Source of the DNA: Mycolicibacterium septicum DSM 44393
Lineage (GTDB): Bacteria; Actinomycetota; Actinomycetes; Mycobacteriales; Mycobacteriaceae
Assembly (NCBI RefSeq): GCF_000455325.1
Contig: NZ_HG322953.1
Coordinates: 812,638-876,637, forward strand
Direction of reading: 5' to 3'
Length of the DNA: 64,000 nucleotides
This document shows, one piece after another, positions 34,456-45,313 of the stretch. Each line of letters starts with the position of its first letter. The stretch's first letter is position 1. The position numbers were made by a program, and so were the translations under genes. The notes beneath the pieces are model-generated. The model was not told the origin of the DNA. It did not search any database and was given only the letters and a program-made list of their open reading frames with translations.

Positions 34456-35814
34456 GTGCAGCGACGAATCATGGGCATCGAGACGGAATTCGGTGTGACC
34501 TGCACCTTCCATGGCCATCGCCGGCTCAGCCCCGACGAGGTTGCCCGCTATCTGTTCCGGCGGGTGGTGTCGTGGGGCCGCAGTTCCAACGTGTTCCTCC
34601 GCAACGGAGCCCGGTTGTACCTCGATGTGGGCAGCCACCCCGAGTACGCAACCGCCGAATGCGACAACCTGACCCAGCTGGTCACCCACGACCGTGCCGG
34701 TGAGCGCGTCCTGGAGGACCTGCTGATCGATGCCGAGCAGCGGCTGGCCGACGAGGGCATCGGCGGCGACATCTACCTGTTCAAGAACAACACCGACTCG
34801 GCGGGCAACTCCTACGGCTGCCACGAGAACTACCTGATCGTGCGTGCCGGTGAATTCTCCCGGATCTCCGACGTACTGCTGCCGTTCCTGGTCACCCGCC
34901 AGCTCATCTGCGGTGCGGGCAAGGTGTTGCAGACGCCGAAGGCCGCCACCTACTGCCTGAGCCAGCGTGCCGAGCACATCTGGGAGGGCGTCTCCAGCGC
35001 GACGACCCGGTCGCGTCCGATCATCAACACCCGCGACGAGCCGCATGCCGACGCCGAGAAGTACCGCCGCCTGCACGTCATCGTCGGTGACTCCAACATG
35101 TGCGAGTCCACCACGATGCTCAAGGTGGGCAGCGCCTCACTGGTGCTGGAGATGATCGAGGCCGGTGTGCCGTTCCGCGATTTCTCTCTGGACAACCCGA
35201 TCCGCGCCATCCGCGAGGTCAGCCATGACCTGACCGGGCGGCGTCCGGTCAGGTTGGCGGGCGGGCGGCAGGCCAGCGCCCTGGACATCCAGCGCGAGTA
35301 CTACGGCCGAGCCGTCGAATACCTGCAGACCCGCGAACCGAGCACCCAGATCGAGCAGGTGGTCGATCTGTGGGGCCGCCAGCTCGACGCGGTCGAGAGC
35401 CAGGATTTCGCGAAGGTCGACACCGAGATCGACTGGGTGATCAAGCGCAAGCTGTTCCAGCGCTACCAGGACCGCTACAACATGGAGCTGTCCGATCCGA
35501 AGATCAGCCAGCTCGATCTCGCCTACCACGACATCAAGCGCGGTCGCGGCGTTTTCGACCTGTTGCAGCGCAAAGGTCTGGCCTCCCGGATCACCACCGA
35601 CGAGGAGATCGACGCCGCGGTCAACACCCCGCCGCAGACCACGCGGGCCAAGCTGCGTGGCGAGTTCATCAGCGCCGCACAGGAAGCCGGGCGGGACTTC
35701 ACCGTCGACTGGGTGCACCTCAAGCTCAACGACCAGGCTCAGCGCACCGTGCTCTGCAAGGATCCGTTCCGGTCGGTCGACGAGCGGGTGAAGCGGCTCA
35801 TCGCCAGCATGTAG
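34456..35814 (+). CDS. pafA: Pup-protein ligase PafA
   Basis: A 452-residue carboxylate-amine ligase, the same length as in M. tuberculosis (Rv2097c). It activates the C-terminal Glu of Pup with ATP and joins it to substrate lysines. Metal/nucleotide residues E9 (MGIETEFG) and D57 ([11 protein letters not shown]) are present, with [18 protein letters not shown] and [10 protein letters not shown] shared with Dop. GTG 34456 gives the conserved N-terminus MQRRIMGIE; the open frame extends 51 codons upstream but without family sequence. It is 18.6 kb from prcA, separated by the accessory block. Confidence 0.97.
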   Translation: MQRRIMGIETEFGVTCTFHGHRRLSPDEVARYLFRRVVSWGRSSNVFLRNGARLYLDVGSHPEYATAECDNLTQLVTHDRAGERVLEDLLIDAEQRLADEGIGGDIYLFKNNTDSAGNSYGCHENYLIVRAGEFSRISDVLLPFLVTRQLICGAGKVLQTPKAATYCLSQRAEHIWEGVSSATTRSRPIINTRDEPHADAEKYRRLHVIVGDSNMCESTTMLKVGSASLVLEMIEAGVPFRDFSLDNPIRAIREVSHDLTGRRPVRLAGGRQASALDIQREYYGRAVEYLQTREPSTQIEQVVDLWGRQLDAVESQDFAKVDTEIDWVIKRKLFQRYQDRYNMELSDPKISQLDLAYHDIKRGRGVFDLLQRKGLASRITTDEEIDAAVNTPPQTTRAKLRGEFISAAQEAGRDFTVDWVHLKLNDQAQRTVLCKDPFRSVDERVKRLIASM

Positions 35815-35825
35815 GCGGTCCCGGG

Positions 35826-36338
35826 TCAGAACAGACGGGTTGCGGTCCGAGTGAAGACGAAGCCGTGCTCCCCCGCGCGGCACGCGAACATCCCTGCCGC
35901 CGGGTCGGGGCCGACCCCGCACACCATGCCCGCCGGGAGGTTGATCTTGTGCGCCGGCGGCAGCGGCAGGAACTCGCCGGGTCGCGGTTTCCAGTCGGCT
36001 GCCGGCGGATCAGCGGGCTTGATCGTCGCGGGGGTGTTCGGCCCGAACGACGTGTCCCAGTACCCGCCCCGGTCCGCCCGCGGCCCCGAACACCAGAGCC
36101 GGTGCAGGTAGTCACGGACGTTGACCGAGCACCGCTGACCGTCGGGCGTGGTGAACGTGTCGCCGCTGAAGTACTGCCGGGTGTTCTCGGTTCCGTAGAC
36201 GTTCCCGACGACGGGATAGTTCGACAGGTCGGGGAATGCGTCCGGAGCGGCGACGGGCACCCCGCCGGAGATGCGGGTGCATGCGACCGCGCCGAGAAGC
36301 GCAGCCGTCGCCGACATGCCGCGAACGAATCTGCGCAT
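35826..36338 (-). CDS. Putative secreted lipoprotein, function unknown
   Basis: A 170-residue protein starting MRRFVRGMSATAALLGAVACT: twin positive residues, a hydrophobic core and a possible lipobox cysteine (C20). The mature part is Pro/Gly-rich with four more cysteines (QRCSVN, LWCSG, MVCGVG, MFACRAG), possibly two disulfides. GGGAGG lies at a normal distance before ATG 36338. No known domain is recognised. It sits between pafA and pafB on the opposite strand, separating those genes into two transcripts. Confidence 0.7.
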   Translation of the reverse strand: MRRFVRGMSATAALLGAVACTRISGGVPVAAPDAFPDLSNYPVVGNVYGTENTRQYFSGDTFTTPDGQRCSVNVRDYLHRLWCSGPRADRGGYWDTSFGPNTPATIKPADPPAADWKPRPGEFLPLPPAHKINLPAGMVCGVGPDPAAGMFACRAGEHGFVFTRTATRLF

Positions 36339-36483
36339 GCCGTCCTCCCGGTCATCGAGGGTGCAGGCGATCACGCCGCCGCTCCAGCATCGCATTCGTG
36401 ACGCATCGGCCGGTGCACCTTTTTCGGGTGCCGACGCCCGCCCCGCCCGGCCGCCGCTGACGGGATCCGCCGTGCGCAGGCCC

Positions 36484-36489
36484 TAAGCT
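36484..36489 (+). promoter_or_regulatory. Putative -10 box of pafB (leaderless)
   Basis: TAAGCT ends 8 bp before the pafB GTG. No Shine-Dalgarno sequence is present. The hexamer is identical to that before pafA. Confidence 0.45.
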
Positions 36490-36497
36490 TTCATCTC

Positions 36498-37487
36498 GTG
36501 GCGGTATCCAAAGTCGAGCGGTTGATGAACCTCGTCATCGCCCTGCTGTCCACCCGGTCGTTCCTGCCTGCCGACAAGATCCGCGCCAGCGTCGCCGGAT
36601 ATGCCGACAGTCCCAGTGACGAAGCGTTCTCCCGGATGTTCGAGCGCGACAAGAACGAATTGCGCGACTTGGGCATCCCGTTGGAGACGGGCCGGGTGTC
36701 GAAGTTCGATCCGACCGAGGGCTACCGGATCAATCGGGATTCCTACGCGCTGCCGCCGGTGCAGCTGAGTGCCGACGAGGCCGCGGCGGTGGCGGTGGCC
36801 ACCCAGCTGTGGGAGTCCCCGGAACTGGTCACCGCGACGCAGGGCGCACTGCTGAAGCTGCGTGCCGCGGGTGTCGACGTCGACGCCGACGGGGCCGGTG
36901 TGGCCATCGCGTCGACCGCGACCCTGCCCGGGCTGCGCGGCTCCGAAGAGGTGTTGCGAATCCTGCTCTCGGCGATCGATTCCGGGCATGCCGTGCGATT
37001 CCGGCACCGGGCCTCACGCAATGTCGAGTACACCAGCCGGAATGTCGAGCCCTGGGGGGTCGTCACCCATCGTGGCCGGTGGTATCTGGTCGGACATGAC
37101 CGCGACCGCGACGACACCCGTACCTTCCGGCTGTCGCGCATCGACGCCGACGTGAGCCCCGTCGGGCCGGCCGGTGCGGTGGCCAAGCCCGACGGGGTGA
37201 ATCTGCGCGAGATCGTGGCCCGCGCGGTGGCCGAGCTGCCCACCGGTGAACAGGCCAGAGTGTGGATCGCCGGGGGACGCGCCACCGCTCTGCGCCGGCA
37301 GGCCATCGAGACCGTTCCGCGCACGCTGGGTGGGCGCGCGGGAGAGGAGATCACCGTCGACATCGGAATGTCGGACCGGCTGGCCCGCGAGATCGCGAGC
37401 CACGGCGCCGACGCCGTGGCGCTGGAACCCCGGTCGCTGCGCGAGGACGTGGTGAGCCGGTTGCGGGCGCAGGCGGGCACGGCATGA
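36498..37487 (+). CDS. pafB: Transcriptional regulator PafB (WYL domain)
   Basis: A 329-residue protein: N-terminal winged helix-turn-helix (KVERLMNLVIALLSTRSFLPADKI, about 5-28, with SRMFERDKNELRDLGIPL), a WYL domain containing GRWYLVGHDRDRD (about 192-204) and a C-terminal WCX region. With PafC it forms the PafBC activator of the LexA-independent mycobacterial DNA-damage response, turned on by nucleic-acid binding at the WYL domains. Overlap with pafC as ATGA ensures paired synthesis. It corresponds to Rv2096c. Confidence 0.95.
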   Translation: MAVSKVERLMNLVIALLSTRSFLPADKIRASVAGYADSPSDEAFSRMFERDKNELRDLGIPLETGRVSKFDPTEGYRINRDSYALPPVQLSADEAAAVAVATQLWESPELVTATQGALLKLRAAGVDVDADGAGVAIASTATLPGLRGSEEVLRILLSAIDSGHAVRFRHRASRNVEYTSRNVEPWGVVTHRGRWYLVGHDRDRDDTRTFRLSRIDADVSPVGPAGAVAKPDGVNLREIVARAVAELPTGEQARVWIAGGRATALRRQAIETVPRTLGGRAGEEITVDIGMSDRLAREIASHGADAVALEPRSLREDVVSRLRAQAGTA

Positions 37488-38491
37488 GCAGTCAGGTGTC
37501 GACCCGGCTGGTCCGGCTGCTGAACATGGTTCCGTACTTCCAGGCGAACCCGAAGGTCACGCGCGACGAGGCCGCGGCTGCGCTGGGGGTGACCCGCAAA
37601 CAGCTGGACTCCGATCTCGAGCAGCTCTGGATGTGCGGGCTGCCCGGCTACAGTCCGGGTGACCTGATCGACTTCGACTTCGAAGGGGACACAGTCGAAG
37701 TCACGTTCAGCGCTGGTGTCGACCGCCCGTTGCGCCTGACATCCACGGAAGCCACCGGCATCCTGGTGGCGTTGCGGTCGTTGGTCGACGTGCCCGGGAT
37801 GGTGGACCCCGAGGCCGCGCGCAGCGCCATCGCCAAGATCGAATCGGCGGCGGGCACCCAGCGTGCGTCCCTGGAGGAATCCGGTCTCGAGGAGACGGTG
37901 CCTCAGGAAACCGGTGCGGCCGCGGCGGTCCGGGCCGCGGTGCGTGACGCACGCGCGCTGACCCTGGAGTACTACTCGGCGTCGCGCGACTCCCTCACGT
38001 CGCGCACCGTCGACCCGATCAGGGTGGTACTGATCGGTGACAACACCTACCTGGAGGCATGGTGCCGTACCGCCGAGGCGGTACGGATGTTCCGGTTCGA
38101 CCGGATCGTCGCGGCGGAGCTGCTCACCGACCCCTCCGCGCCGCCGTCACCGGCGGTGCAGGCGCGCACAGACACCTCGCTGTTCGATCCCGACACCGCC
38201 GACCCGTCGTTGCCGTCGGCCACCCTGCTGATCGACCGCTCCGCGTCGTGGATGTTCGACTACTACCCGCTGCGGGTGGTCAGCGAGTTGCCCGACGGGG
38301 CGTGCGAAGCGGTGATGACGTACGCCTCCCAGGAGTGGATGGCGCGCTTCCTTCTCGGATTCGGTTCGGCAGTGCGGGTGTTGGCCCCGGAGGTATTGGC
38401 ACAGCGGGTGCGGGAGTCGGCCGGAGAGGCACTGCGTGTCTACGACACCGCGGCGCCGCACACCTACGACGCCGGCGACGCACGCGGGTAG
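37484..38491 (+). CDS. pafC: Transcriptional regulator PafC (WYL domain)
   Basis: A 335-residue partner of PafB with the same layout: helix-turn-helix (STRLVRLLNMVPYFQANPKVTRDEAAAALGVTRKQLDSDLEQL), a WYL-type domain (NTYLEAWCRTAEAVRMFRFDRIVAAEL, where the WYL triplet itself is degenerate) and a C-terminal WCX region. The ATG overlaps the pafB stop. It corresponds to Rv2095c. tatA begins 30 bp after its stop. Confidence 0.93.
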   Translation: MSSQVSTRLVRLLNMVPYFQANPKVTRDEAAAALGVTRKQLDSDLEQLWMCGLPGYSPGDLIDFDFEGDTVEVTFSAGVDRPLRLTSTEATGILVALRSLVDVPGMVDPEAARSAIAKIESAAGTQRASLEESGLEETVPQETGAAAAVRAAVRDARALTLEYYSASRDSLTSRTVDPIRVVLIGDNTYLEAWCRTAEAVRMFRFDRIVAAELLTDPSAPPSPAVQARTDTSLFDPDTADPSLPSATLLIDRSASWMFDYYPLRVVSELPDGACEAVMTYASQEWMARFLLGFGSAVRVLAPEVLAQRVRESAGEALRVYDTAAPHTYDAGDARG

Positions 38492-38521
38492 ACTCATCAC
38501 GGACGTCTGGAGGTAACCAAA

Positions 38522-38770
38522 TTGGGTGGTCTACAACCCTGGCACTGGATCATTGTCATCGCGGTGTTCGTGCTGCTTTTCGGCGCCAAGAAGCTGCCGG
38601 ATGCGGCGCGGTCGCTCGGTAAGTCGATGCGGATCTTCAAGTCCGAGATCAAGGAGATGCAGTCGGATTCTGCGGCCTCCTCCGCGGAGACCCCGCCGGC
38701 CAAGCCGATCGCCTCCGAGCGGGTCGATTCTCCTGCTCCCGAGCAGTCCCCGGACCGCCACACGGCCTGA
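38522..38770 (+). CDS. tatA: Sec-independent translocase subunit TatA
   Basis: An 82-residue protein: one N-terminal membrane helix ([14 protein letters not shown]), the hinge [24 protein letters not shown] amphipathic helix, and an acidic/Ser-Pro-rich cytoplasmic tail. TatA oligomers form the pore for folded twin-arginine substrates. The start is TTG 38522 with GGAGG upstream; the N-terminus GGLQPWHW is the mycobacterial one. It corresponds to Rv2094c and precedes tatC. Confidence 0.95.
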   Translation: MGGLQPWHWIIVIAVFVLLFGAKKLPDAARSLGKSMRIFKSEIKEMQSDSAASSAETPPAKPIASERVDSPAPEQSPDRHTA

Positions 38771-38846
38771 CCGGTCCGGCGCCCGATCGCGGTCATCGCC
38801 CCGCGATGACACGTCGCGTCTACGACCAGGCCGTTAGAACACGCCC

Positions 38847-39791
38847 GTGACCTCCGGATTCATCAAGAAGCTCGATCCCCGCCGCCGCCGTTCGCGGGTC
38901 AACCCCGACGGCACGATGTCGTTGGTCGACCACCTGCACGAGCTGCGCAACCGTCTGCTGATTGCCGTGGCCGCCGTCCTGTTGACGACGATCTTCGGCT
39001 TCCTCTGGTACACCCACGGCTTCTTCGGCTTCCACAGCCTGGGGGAATGGCTGCGCGGCCCTTACTGCGCGCTGCCGGATTCGGCGCGCGCGTCAATCGC
39101 CCCGGACGGCGAATGCCGCCTGTTGGCCACCGGCCCGTTCGACCAGTTCATGCTGCGCCTCAAGGTGGCGCTGGCGGCCGGGCTGGTGCTGGCCTGCCCG
39201 GTGTGGCTCTACCAGCTGTGGGCGTTCATCACGCCGGGTCTGTACAAGAAGGAACGCCGCTTCGCGATGGCGTTCGTCGGCGTCGGCGCCCTGCTGTTCA
39301 TCACCGGCGCGATCCTGGCCTACGTGGTGCTGGCCACCGCCCTGGGCTTCCTGCTCACCGTCGGCAGCGATGTGCAGGTCACGGCGCTGTCGGGCGAGCA
39401 ATACTTCGGGTTCCTGATCAACCTGCTGCTGGTGTTCGGCATCAGCTTCGAGTTCCCGCTGCTGATCATCATGCTCAACCTGGTCGGCATGCTCAGCTAC
39501 GAGCGGCTCAAGGCCTGGCGACGCGGACTGATCTTCGGGTTGTTCGTGTTCGCGGCGTTCGCCACGCCCGGGTCGGACCCGTTCACGATGCTGGCGCTGG
39601 CCTGCGCGCTCAGCCTGCTGCTGGAGTTCGCCATCCAGACGGCGCGGATCAACGACAAGCGCAAGGCCCGGCGCGAGGCACTGGAGGTGCCCGAGGACGA
39701 GGCCGCGCCGATCCCGACGGTGGAGCCGGTCGAGCGGCCGGCCCCGGTGGCGGGCGCATCGCGGATCGACATCGACGACGATGCCACCTGA
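38847..39791 (+). CDS. tatC: Sec-independent translocase subunit TatC
   Basis: A 314-residue protein with six membrane helices; TatC recognises twin-arginine signal peptides. Visible signatures: [14 protein letters not shown] (first cytoplasmic segment, with the essential Glu), [13 protein letters not shown], and [20 protein letters not shown] start at 38847 is used. The charged C-terminal tail of about 50 residues is typical for actinobacteria. The last 11 bp overlap the helY start. Confidence 0.96.
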   Translation: MTSGFIKKLDPRRRRSRVNPDGTMSLVDHLHELRNRLLIAVAAVLLTTIFGFLWYTHGFFGFHSLGEWLRGPYCALPDSARASIAPDGECRLLATGPFDQFMLRLKVALAAGLVLACPVWLYQLWAFITPGLYKKERRFAMAFVGVGALLFITGAILAYVVLATALGFLLTVGSDVQVTALSGEQYFGFLINLLLVFGISFEFPLLIIMLNLVGMLSYERLKAWRRGLIFGLFVFAAFATPGSDPFTMLALACALSLLLEFAIQTARINDKRKARREALEVPEDEAAPIPTVEPVERPAPVAGASRIDIDDDAT

Positions 39792-42555
39792 GTCGGGTGG
39801 CCAGAACGGTGGCGAACTGACCAAGTTCACCGCCGAATATCCGTTCGCTCTCGATGATTTCCAGCTGCGTTCCTGCCGTGCGCTCGAAAGCGGCCACGGG
39901 GTCCTGGTGTGTGCCCCCACCGGGGCGGGTAAGACCGTCGTCGGCGAGTTCGCCGTCCACCTGGCGCTGGCGGCCGGTGGCAAGTGCTTCTACACCACCC
40001 CGATCAAGGCGCTGAGCAACCAGAAACACAACGATCTGGTGGCCCGCTACGGCGCGGACAAGATCGGGTTGCTCACCGGTGACCAGTCCATCAACGGTGA
40101 CGCCGACATCGTGGTGATGACCACCGAAGTGCTGCGCAACATGCTGTATGCGAATTCGCCTGCACTGCACGGACTTTCCTACGTCGTGATGGACGAGGTG
40201 CACTTCCTGGCCGACCGGATGCGCGGCGCGGTGTGGGAAGAGGTCATCCTGCACCTGCCCGAGGACGTGCTGCTGGTCAGCCTGTCCGCCACGGTCAGCA
40301 ATGCCGAGGAATTCGGTGGCTGGATCCAGACCGTCCGCGGCGACACCACCGTCGTCGTCGACGAACACCGGCCGGTCCCGCTGTCGCAGCACATGCTCGT
40401 CGGCAGGCGGCTGTTCGATTTGTTCGAGGGCACCAACAGCACGCTCGTGGACCCGGACCTGTTGCGCCACATCAGCCATCGGCGTGAGGCCGACCGGCTG
40501 GCGGACTGGCAGCCACGGGGGCGTGGGCGGGGCGGAGGCCGGCCCCAGCTGTACCGCCCGCCCAGCCGGCCCGATGTCATTGCCACCCTGGATGCCGCGG
40601 GGCTGCTGCCCGCCATCACCTTCGTGTTCTCGCGGGCGGGATGCGACGCGGCGGTCCAGCAGTGCCTGCGAGCGCCGCTGCGTCTCACCACCGACGAGGA
40701 GCGGGCCCGGATCTCGGCGATCGTCGACCGGCGCTGCGCCGACCTGGCCGAATCCGACCTGATCGTGCTGGATTACCACCAATGGCGCGAAGGCCTGCTG
40801 CGCGGGCTGGCCGCCCACCACGCCGGCATGCTGCCCGTGTTCCGGCACACCGTGGAGGAGCTGTTCACCGCGGGCCTGGTCAAGGCGGTGTTCGCCACCG
40901 AGACACTGGCCCTTGGCATCAACATGCCCGCTCGCACCGTGGTGCTGGAGCGGCTGGTGAAGTTCAACGGTGAGCAGCACGTTCCGTTGACGCCGGGGGA
41001 GTACACCCAGCTGACCGGCCGGGCCGGGCGCCGCGGCATCGACGTCGAAGGCCACGCCGTGGTGCTGTGGCGGCCCGACGACAGCAATGCCGAGCCCGCC
41101 GAGGTCGCCGGGTTGGCCTCGACGCGGACGTTCCCGCTGCGCAGCTCGTTCGCGCCGAGCTACAACATGACCATCAACCTGGTGCAGCAGATGGGGCCCG
41201 AACAGGCCCACAAACTGCTGGAGCGCTCGTTCGCCCAGTACCAGGCGGACCGGTCGGTGGTCGGGTTGGTGCGCGGGATCGCGCGCGGCGAGCGGATGAT
41301 GGCCGAGCTGGCGGCCGAACTCGGCGGCACCGACGAGCGCTCGCGCGAGGAGCCGAGGACCGAGCCGCCGATCCTCGACTACGTCCGGTTGCGGACCAAG
41401 ATCGGTGAACGTGAGCGCGCGCAGTCGCGGGCGTCGCGGCTGCAGCGACGCAGGGCTGCCACCGATGCACTGGCCGCGCTGCGTCGCGGCGACATCATCA
41501 CCATCACCCACGGCCGACGCGGAGGTCTGGCGGTGGTGCTGGAGGCCGCCCAACGAGACAGTGACGACCCGAGACCGCTGGTGTTGACCGAACACCGGTG
41601 GGCCGGCCGGATTTCATCGGCCGACTATTCGGGTGCGTCGGACCCGCTGGGTGTGATGACCCTGCCCAAGCGCGTCGAACACCGGCAGCCACGGGTGCGT
41701 CGGGACCTGGCGTCGGCATTGCGCTCGGCGGCGGCCGACCTGTCGGTGCCGTCGAAGCGCGTGAGCAGGGGCGCCGGGGCGCCCGAACGCGACGTCGATC
41801 CCGAACTGGCCGGGCTGCGCGAGGAACTGCGTCATCACCCGGCGCACCAACTCCCGGACCGCGAAGTCAAGGCCCGGATCGCCGAACGCTATCTGCGTAT
41901 CGAGCGTGACAATGCCCAGATCCAGCAGAAGGTGAACGCGGCGACGAACTCGCTCGCTCGCACCTTCGACCGGATCGTCGCGCTGCTCAGCGAACGCGGC
42001 TTCATCGAGGCAGACTCGGGTGAACCCAGGGTCACCGACGCCGGTCGCCTGCTGGCCCGGATCTACAGCGAGAGCGATCTGCTGGTGGCCGAATGTCTGC
42101 GCGCCGGGCTGTGGGACGGCTTGCAGCCCGCGGAGCTGGCCGGCGTGCTCTCGGCAGTGCTGTTCGAATCGCGCGGGGACACCGCGGGCGGGGTACTGGG
42201 AGTAGACATCCCCACCGAGGGCCTGCGCCGCGCGCTGGCCAAGACCCGGCGGTTGTCGGCGGACCTGCGCGGCGACGAGCAGCGGCACCGACTCGCGCCG
42301 AGCCGGGAACCCGACGAAGGCTTCGTCACCGCCGTCTACCGATGGGCGACCACCGGCGATCTGGCCGCCGCGCTCGCGGCTTCCGATGTGAACGGGTCGG
42401 GGTTGTCGGCAGGAGATTTCGTGCGGTGGTGCCGCCAGGTGCTCGACTTGCTCGACCAGGTGCGCAATGCCGCACCCGCAACTGCCCTGCGCAATAGCGC
42501 GAAACGCGCTGTCAACGACGTTCGGCGCGGTGTTGTTGCTGTTGATGCGGGGTAA
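39781..42555 (+). CDS. helY: Ski2-like DEVH-box RNA helicase HelY
   Basis: A 924-residue ATP-dependent helicase of superfamily 2. The RecA core shows Walker A APTGAGKT (45-52), the [11 protein letters not shown] motif Ia, DEVH at 138-141, [12 protein letters not shown] (motif III) and [12 protein letters not shown] (motif VI). The C-terminal half carries the arch-like and DSHCT-type (Ski2/Mtr4) regions, suggesting a role in RNA turnover. It overlaps tatC by 11 bp, so it is read from the tat transcript. It corresponds to Rv2092c. Confidence 0.96.
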   Translation: MPPESGGQNGGELTKFTAEYPFALDDFQLRSCRALESGHGVLVCAPTGAGKTVVGEFAVHLALAAGGKCFYTTPIKALSNQKHNDLVARYGADKIGLLTGDQSINGDADIVVMTTEVLRNMLYANSPALHGLSYVVMDEVHFLADRMRGAVWEEVILHLPEDVLLVSLSATVSNAEEFGGWIQTVRGDTTVVVDEHRPVPLSQHMLVGRRLFDLFEGTNSTLVDPDLLRHISHRREADRLADWQPRGRGRGGGRPQLYRPPSRPDVIATLDAAGLLPAITFVFSRAGCDAAVQQCLRAPLRLTTDEERARISAIVDRRCADLAESDLIVLDYHQWREGLLRGLAAHHAGMLPVFRHTVEELFTAGLVKAVFATETLALGINMPARTVVLERLVKFNGEQHVPLTPGEYTQLTGRAGRRGIDVEGHAVVLWRPDDSNAEPAEVAGLASTRTFPLRSSFAPSYNMTINLVQQMGPEQAHKLLERSFAQYQADRSVVGLVRGIARGERMMAELAAELGGTDERSREEPRTEPPILDYVRLRTKIGERERAQSRASRLQRRRAATDALAALRRGDIITITHGRRGGLAVVLEAAQRDSDDPRPLVLTEHRWAGRISSADYSGASDPLGVMTLPKRVEHRQPRVRRDLASALRSAAADLSVPSKRVSRGAGAPERDVDPELAGLREELRHHPAHQLPDREVKARIAERYLRIERDNAQIQQKVNAATNSLARTFDRIVALLSERGFIEADSGEPRVTDAGRLLARIYSESDLLVAECLRAGLWDGLQPAELAGVLSAVLFESRGDTAGGVLGVDIPTEGLRRALAKTRRLSADLRGDEQRHRLAPSREPDEGFVTAVYRWATTGDLAAALAASDVNGSGLSAGDFVRWCRQVLDLLDQVRNAAPATALRNSAKRAVNDVRRGVVAVDAG

Positions 42556-42593
42556 GGTGTGGCAGGCGTTACCGAACAGGATCAAGGAGAACC

Positions 42594-43388
42594 ATGAGCG
42601 GACCGCAGGGATCTGACCAGGGACAGCAGTGGCCCGGTCAGCAGCCTGAGCCCGCGGGGGAGCAGGCGCAGGGTGCTGAGGCATGGCAGCCGCCGACCCC
42701 CGCTTCCGAGGACCCCAGCACTCACGCTCCGGCCTGGCAGCCACCGGCATACACGCCGCAGCAGTACCCGTCGTATCAGCCGCCTGCCCAGGGCGTTCAG
42801 CAGCCGGATTATTCGCAGCCGCAACAGCCGCAGTACCCGGGTCCCGAGCAGTACGGCCAGCAGGCCTACCCGCCGCCCGGCCAGCCGCCGCAGTACGGGC
42901 AGGTACCGGGCTACGGGCAGCAGCCCCAGTACGGGCAGCCGGGTCAGCCGCCGCAGTACGGTCAGCCTGGGCAATACGGTCAGCCCGGCCAGTACGGCGT
43001 TCCCGGCCAGTTCGGGCAGTATGGCGTTCCGGGTGCCGACGCGGGCTCCAAGCGTTCGCTGGCGACCATCGGTGTCATCGTCGGTGGCTTGGTGGCCCTG
43101 CTGCTGGTCATTCTCGCGGTGACCGCGTTCTGGCTGCCCGGATGGGCGATGACGACCAAGCTCGACATCGACAAGGCCCAGAGTGGCGTCGAGCAGATCC
43201 TCACCGACAAGACCAACGGCTACGGGGCCACCAAGGTCACCGGTGTCAAGTGCAACAACGGTGAGAACCCGACAGTCAAGAAGGATTCGACCTTCGACTG
43301 CGAGGTCACCATCGACGGCACCAAGCGCAAGGTGACGGTGACCTTCAAGGACGACAAGGGCACCTACGAGGTCGGTCGGCCCAAGTAG
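42594..43388 (+). CDS. Pro/Gln/Tyr-rich membrane protein with DUF4333 domain (Rv2091c type)
   Basis: A 264-residue protein with three parts: a low-complexity Q/P/Y/G-rich cytoplasmic region (about 1-150) built of YGQPGQ-like repeats, a single membrane helix (about 155-180) and an extracellular DUF4333 domain (about 182-264) with two conserved cysteines (VKCNNG and FDCEVT), which may be disulfide-linked. AAGGAG precedes the ATG. The function is unknown; similar Q/P/Y-rich proteins in mycobacteria take part in envelope or condensate assemblies. A strong terminator follows. Confidence 0.85.
   Translation: MSGPQGSDQGQQWPGQQPEPAGEQAQGAEAWQPPTPASEDPSTHAPAWQPPAYTPQQYPSYQPPAQGVQQPDYSQPQQPQYPGPEQYGQQAYPPPGQPPQYGQVPGYGQQPQYGQPGQPPQYGQPGQYGQPGQYGVPGQFGQYGVPGADAGSKRSLATIGVIVGGLVALLLVILAVTAFWLPGWAMTTKLDIDKAQSGVEQILTDKTNGYGATKVTGVKCNNGENPTVKKDSTFDCEVTIDGTKRKVTVTFKDDKGTYEVGRPK
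42880..43030 (+). repeat. Degenerate CAGTACGG coding repeats
   Basis: CAGTACGG-type units recur about every 12-21 bp in this part of the DUF4333 gene, encoding the YGQPGQ repeats. The repeats are imperfect and codon-aligned, so length changes would be expected to be in multiples of three. Confidence 0.6.
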
Positions 43389-43407
43389 GCCCCACCAGCT
43401 GCCGCTT

Positions 43408-43453
43408 CTACGACAGGGCCGTCTGCGCTATCGCGCAGGCGGCCCTGTCGTAG
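43408..43453. terminator. Bidirectional hairpin terminator
   Basis: A 46-bp near-perfect palindrome: outer arms CTACGACAGGGCCG and CGGCCCTGTCGTAG, one T/G mismatch, then CTGCGC/GCGCAG closing on a 4-base TATC loop. It lies between the convergent DUF4333 gene and the exonuclease gene (19 and 21 bp from their stops). There is no U-tract, as is common in mycobacteria. Confidence 0.8.
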
Positions 43454-43474
43454 TACGTGCGGATCGAGGTGTGC

Positions 43475-44434
43475 TCAGCCGGGCAGCCGGTCGAGCGCCG
43501 ACTGCAACCGGCCGATCGACGAGGTCACCCCGTATGCCGCGGCCAGTTCGGCGACCCGGGCCGGGTCGCCGGCGGCCAGCGGCAGAGCGTCGGTCGCAGC
43601 GGACAACGTCACCGGGGCATCCGTGGCCACCCGGACCACCGGTTCGGCCGCGGCCATGTAGTCGGCGGCAGCCAGCAGCTTGGCCCGATGTGCTTTGGTC
43701 AGTGAGGATTTCGGGTCCTCGGCGGCCGCCTGGATACCCCGCAGCGAACCGTGCCGGGCCAGCAGCGTCGCGGCCGTCTTCTCACCGATCCCGGCGACAC
43801 CGGGAAGCCCGTCCGACGGGTCACCCCGCAGCAGGGCCAGTTCCGCGTACGCCGGACCCGCGCGGTCGATGGGCACCCCGTACTGCTCGGCGACTTCCTC
43901 CGGGCCGAATTTCGTGGCCTTGGCCAGTCCCCGCCCGATGTAGAGCACGCGGATGGTCGGAGACGGCTCGTCACGCACGAGCTGAAGCAGGTCACGATCG
44001 CCGCTGACCACCACGACCGGATCATGCTGTTCGCGCGTCGCCAGTGTGCCGAGCACGTCGTCGGCCTCGAACCCGGGCGCCCCGGCCGTCGCGATGCCGA
44101 ATGCGTCCAGCAGCTCCATGATCATGTCGACCTGCGGTGTGAGGTCGTCGGGAACTTCTTCGACATCGGGCGTGCCGTCGGGTTGCGGTTGTTCCACCCG
44201 GTGCGCCTTGTACGACGGCACCAGGTCGACCCGCCACTGCGGCCGCCAGTCATCGTCGCGGCACACCACCAGCCGGCGTGGCCGCTCTCGGGTGACCAGG
44301 GTGGCGATCGAGTCCAGGAACCCGCGCACCGCGTTCACCGGACGGCCGTCGGGTGCCTTGATCGACGACGGCACGCCGAAGTACGACCGGAACCACATAC
44401 TGGCGCCGTCGAGCAGCAGAACGGGATCGCTCAT
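43475..44434 (-). CDS. 5'-3' exonuclease / flap endonuclease-like (Rv2090 type)
   Basis: A 319-residue stand-alone relative of the DNA polymerase I 5'-nuclease domain. Metal-binding aspartates are seen in [35 protein letters not shown] and [12 protein letters not shown], followed by the helix-hairpin-helix [16 protein letters not shown]. It would remove flaps or RNA primers. ATG 44434 overlaps the upstream gene stop (ATGA), so the two are coupled. It corresponds in position to Rv2090. Confidence 0.92.
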   Translation of the reverse strand: MSDPVLLLDGASMWFRSYFGVPSSIKAPDGRPVNAVRGFLDSIATLVTRERPRRLVVCRDDDWRPQWRVDLVPSYKAHRVEQPQPDGTPDVEEVPDDLTPQVDMIMELLDAFGIATAGAPGFEADDVLGTLATREQHDPVVVVSGDRDLLQLVRDEPSPTIRVLYIGRGLAKATKFGPEEVAEQYGVPIDRAGPAYAELALLRGDPSDGLPGVAGIGEKTAATLLARHGSLRGIQAAAEDPKSSLTKAHRAKLLAAADYMAAAEPVVRVATDAPVTLSAATDALPLAAGDPARVAELAAAYGVTSSIGRLQSALDRLPG

Positions 44435-45291
44435 CGGGTTTCCTCCATCCGTCCGAACACATAGGAGGCAGCCGTGACGGCTTTGCCGCCGGCACCCTCG
44501 TCGTACAGGGTGGCCCGCACCGCGATGGTGCCGCCCGCCCCGGGCAGCACCCGGGTGTCGACCCGGAACGGGCCGGTCTTGCCGCGCGCCAGGAACATCA
44601 CGTGCGACGAAAGGCCTTGTAGCGTATCGGTTTCTGCGGCGCGGGCCGCGGCGTCCGCCGCCGCCGTCTCCAGGATCACGAACTGCGGGCCGATGTGCAG
44701 CGCGGCGTCCGGTGAGGCCACCTCGACCGCGAGCTCGGGCAGCGACCAATGTCCGCTGGAACGCTTGTGGCCGCCGAACACCTGCCACAGCGGCGGCAGG
44801 TCCGGACCGTCGACGACGTCGATCGGGTCCACCGGCATCTTCTCCAGGCCCTCCGGCGGCGTGCCGATCGAGATGCCCTGACCCTCGGTGAGCGCGATGA
44901 CCCGGTCCGGGTTGTCGGCGTCGACGATCACCGACCGGCTGTACGCCAGTTGCCTGCCCTGCTTGAGTACCTCGGTGTCCACCCGGATGCGGGCCACATC
45001 CACGGCCGGGTCCAGGACCTGGCAGGAGTGGATCACGGGGTTGGGTACGGCTTCCAGATCGCTCACGCCACCGCTGTCCGGCGAGGAGATGCCCAGCACC
45101 GCAAGCAGTAGTCCGCCCGCCGGGTTTCGCATGTCGCGTCGCAGCGTCACCGTGTCGTCGGCCGGACCCAGGTCCATCGAGGAGTACGAACGCCCGAGGT
45201 AGCGGTAACTCAGCAGGCCGCCCCAGCGCCGGCGCAGCTCAGCGGCGTACGCCTCGGGATCGTCGGTGAGATCGCGGATATCACGCAACAT
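44431..45291 (-). CDS. Thioesterase-like (possible double hotdog) protein
   Basis: A protein of about 286 residues with two similar halves. [11 protein letters not shown] with a following acidic/His region and [41 protein letters not shown] fit hotdog-fold acyl-CoA thioesterase-like proteins, but the catalytic residue cannot be placed with certainty. ATG 45291 is used; the frame upstream overlaps the divergent VOC gene. It is cotranscribed with the exonuclease gene. The function is tentative. Confidence 0.5.
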   Translation of the reverse strand: MLRDIRDLTDDPEAYAAELRRRWGGLLSYRYLGRSYSSMDLGPADDTVTLRRDMRNPAGGLLLAVLGISSPDSGGVSDLEAVPNPVIHSCQVLDPAVDVARIRVDTEVLKQGRQLAYSRSVIVDADNPDRVIALTEGQGISIGTPPEGLEKMPVDPIDVVDGPDLPPLWQVFGGHKRSSGHWSLPELAVEVASPDAALHIGPQFVILETAAADAAARAAETDTLQGLSSHVMFLARGKTGPFRVDTRVLPGAGGTIAVRATLYDEGAGGKAVTAASYVFGRMEETR

Positions 45292-45313
45292 TCCAGCGAC
45301 AGTAGCGTGAGGT

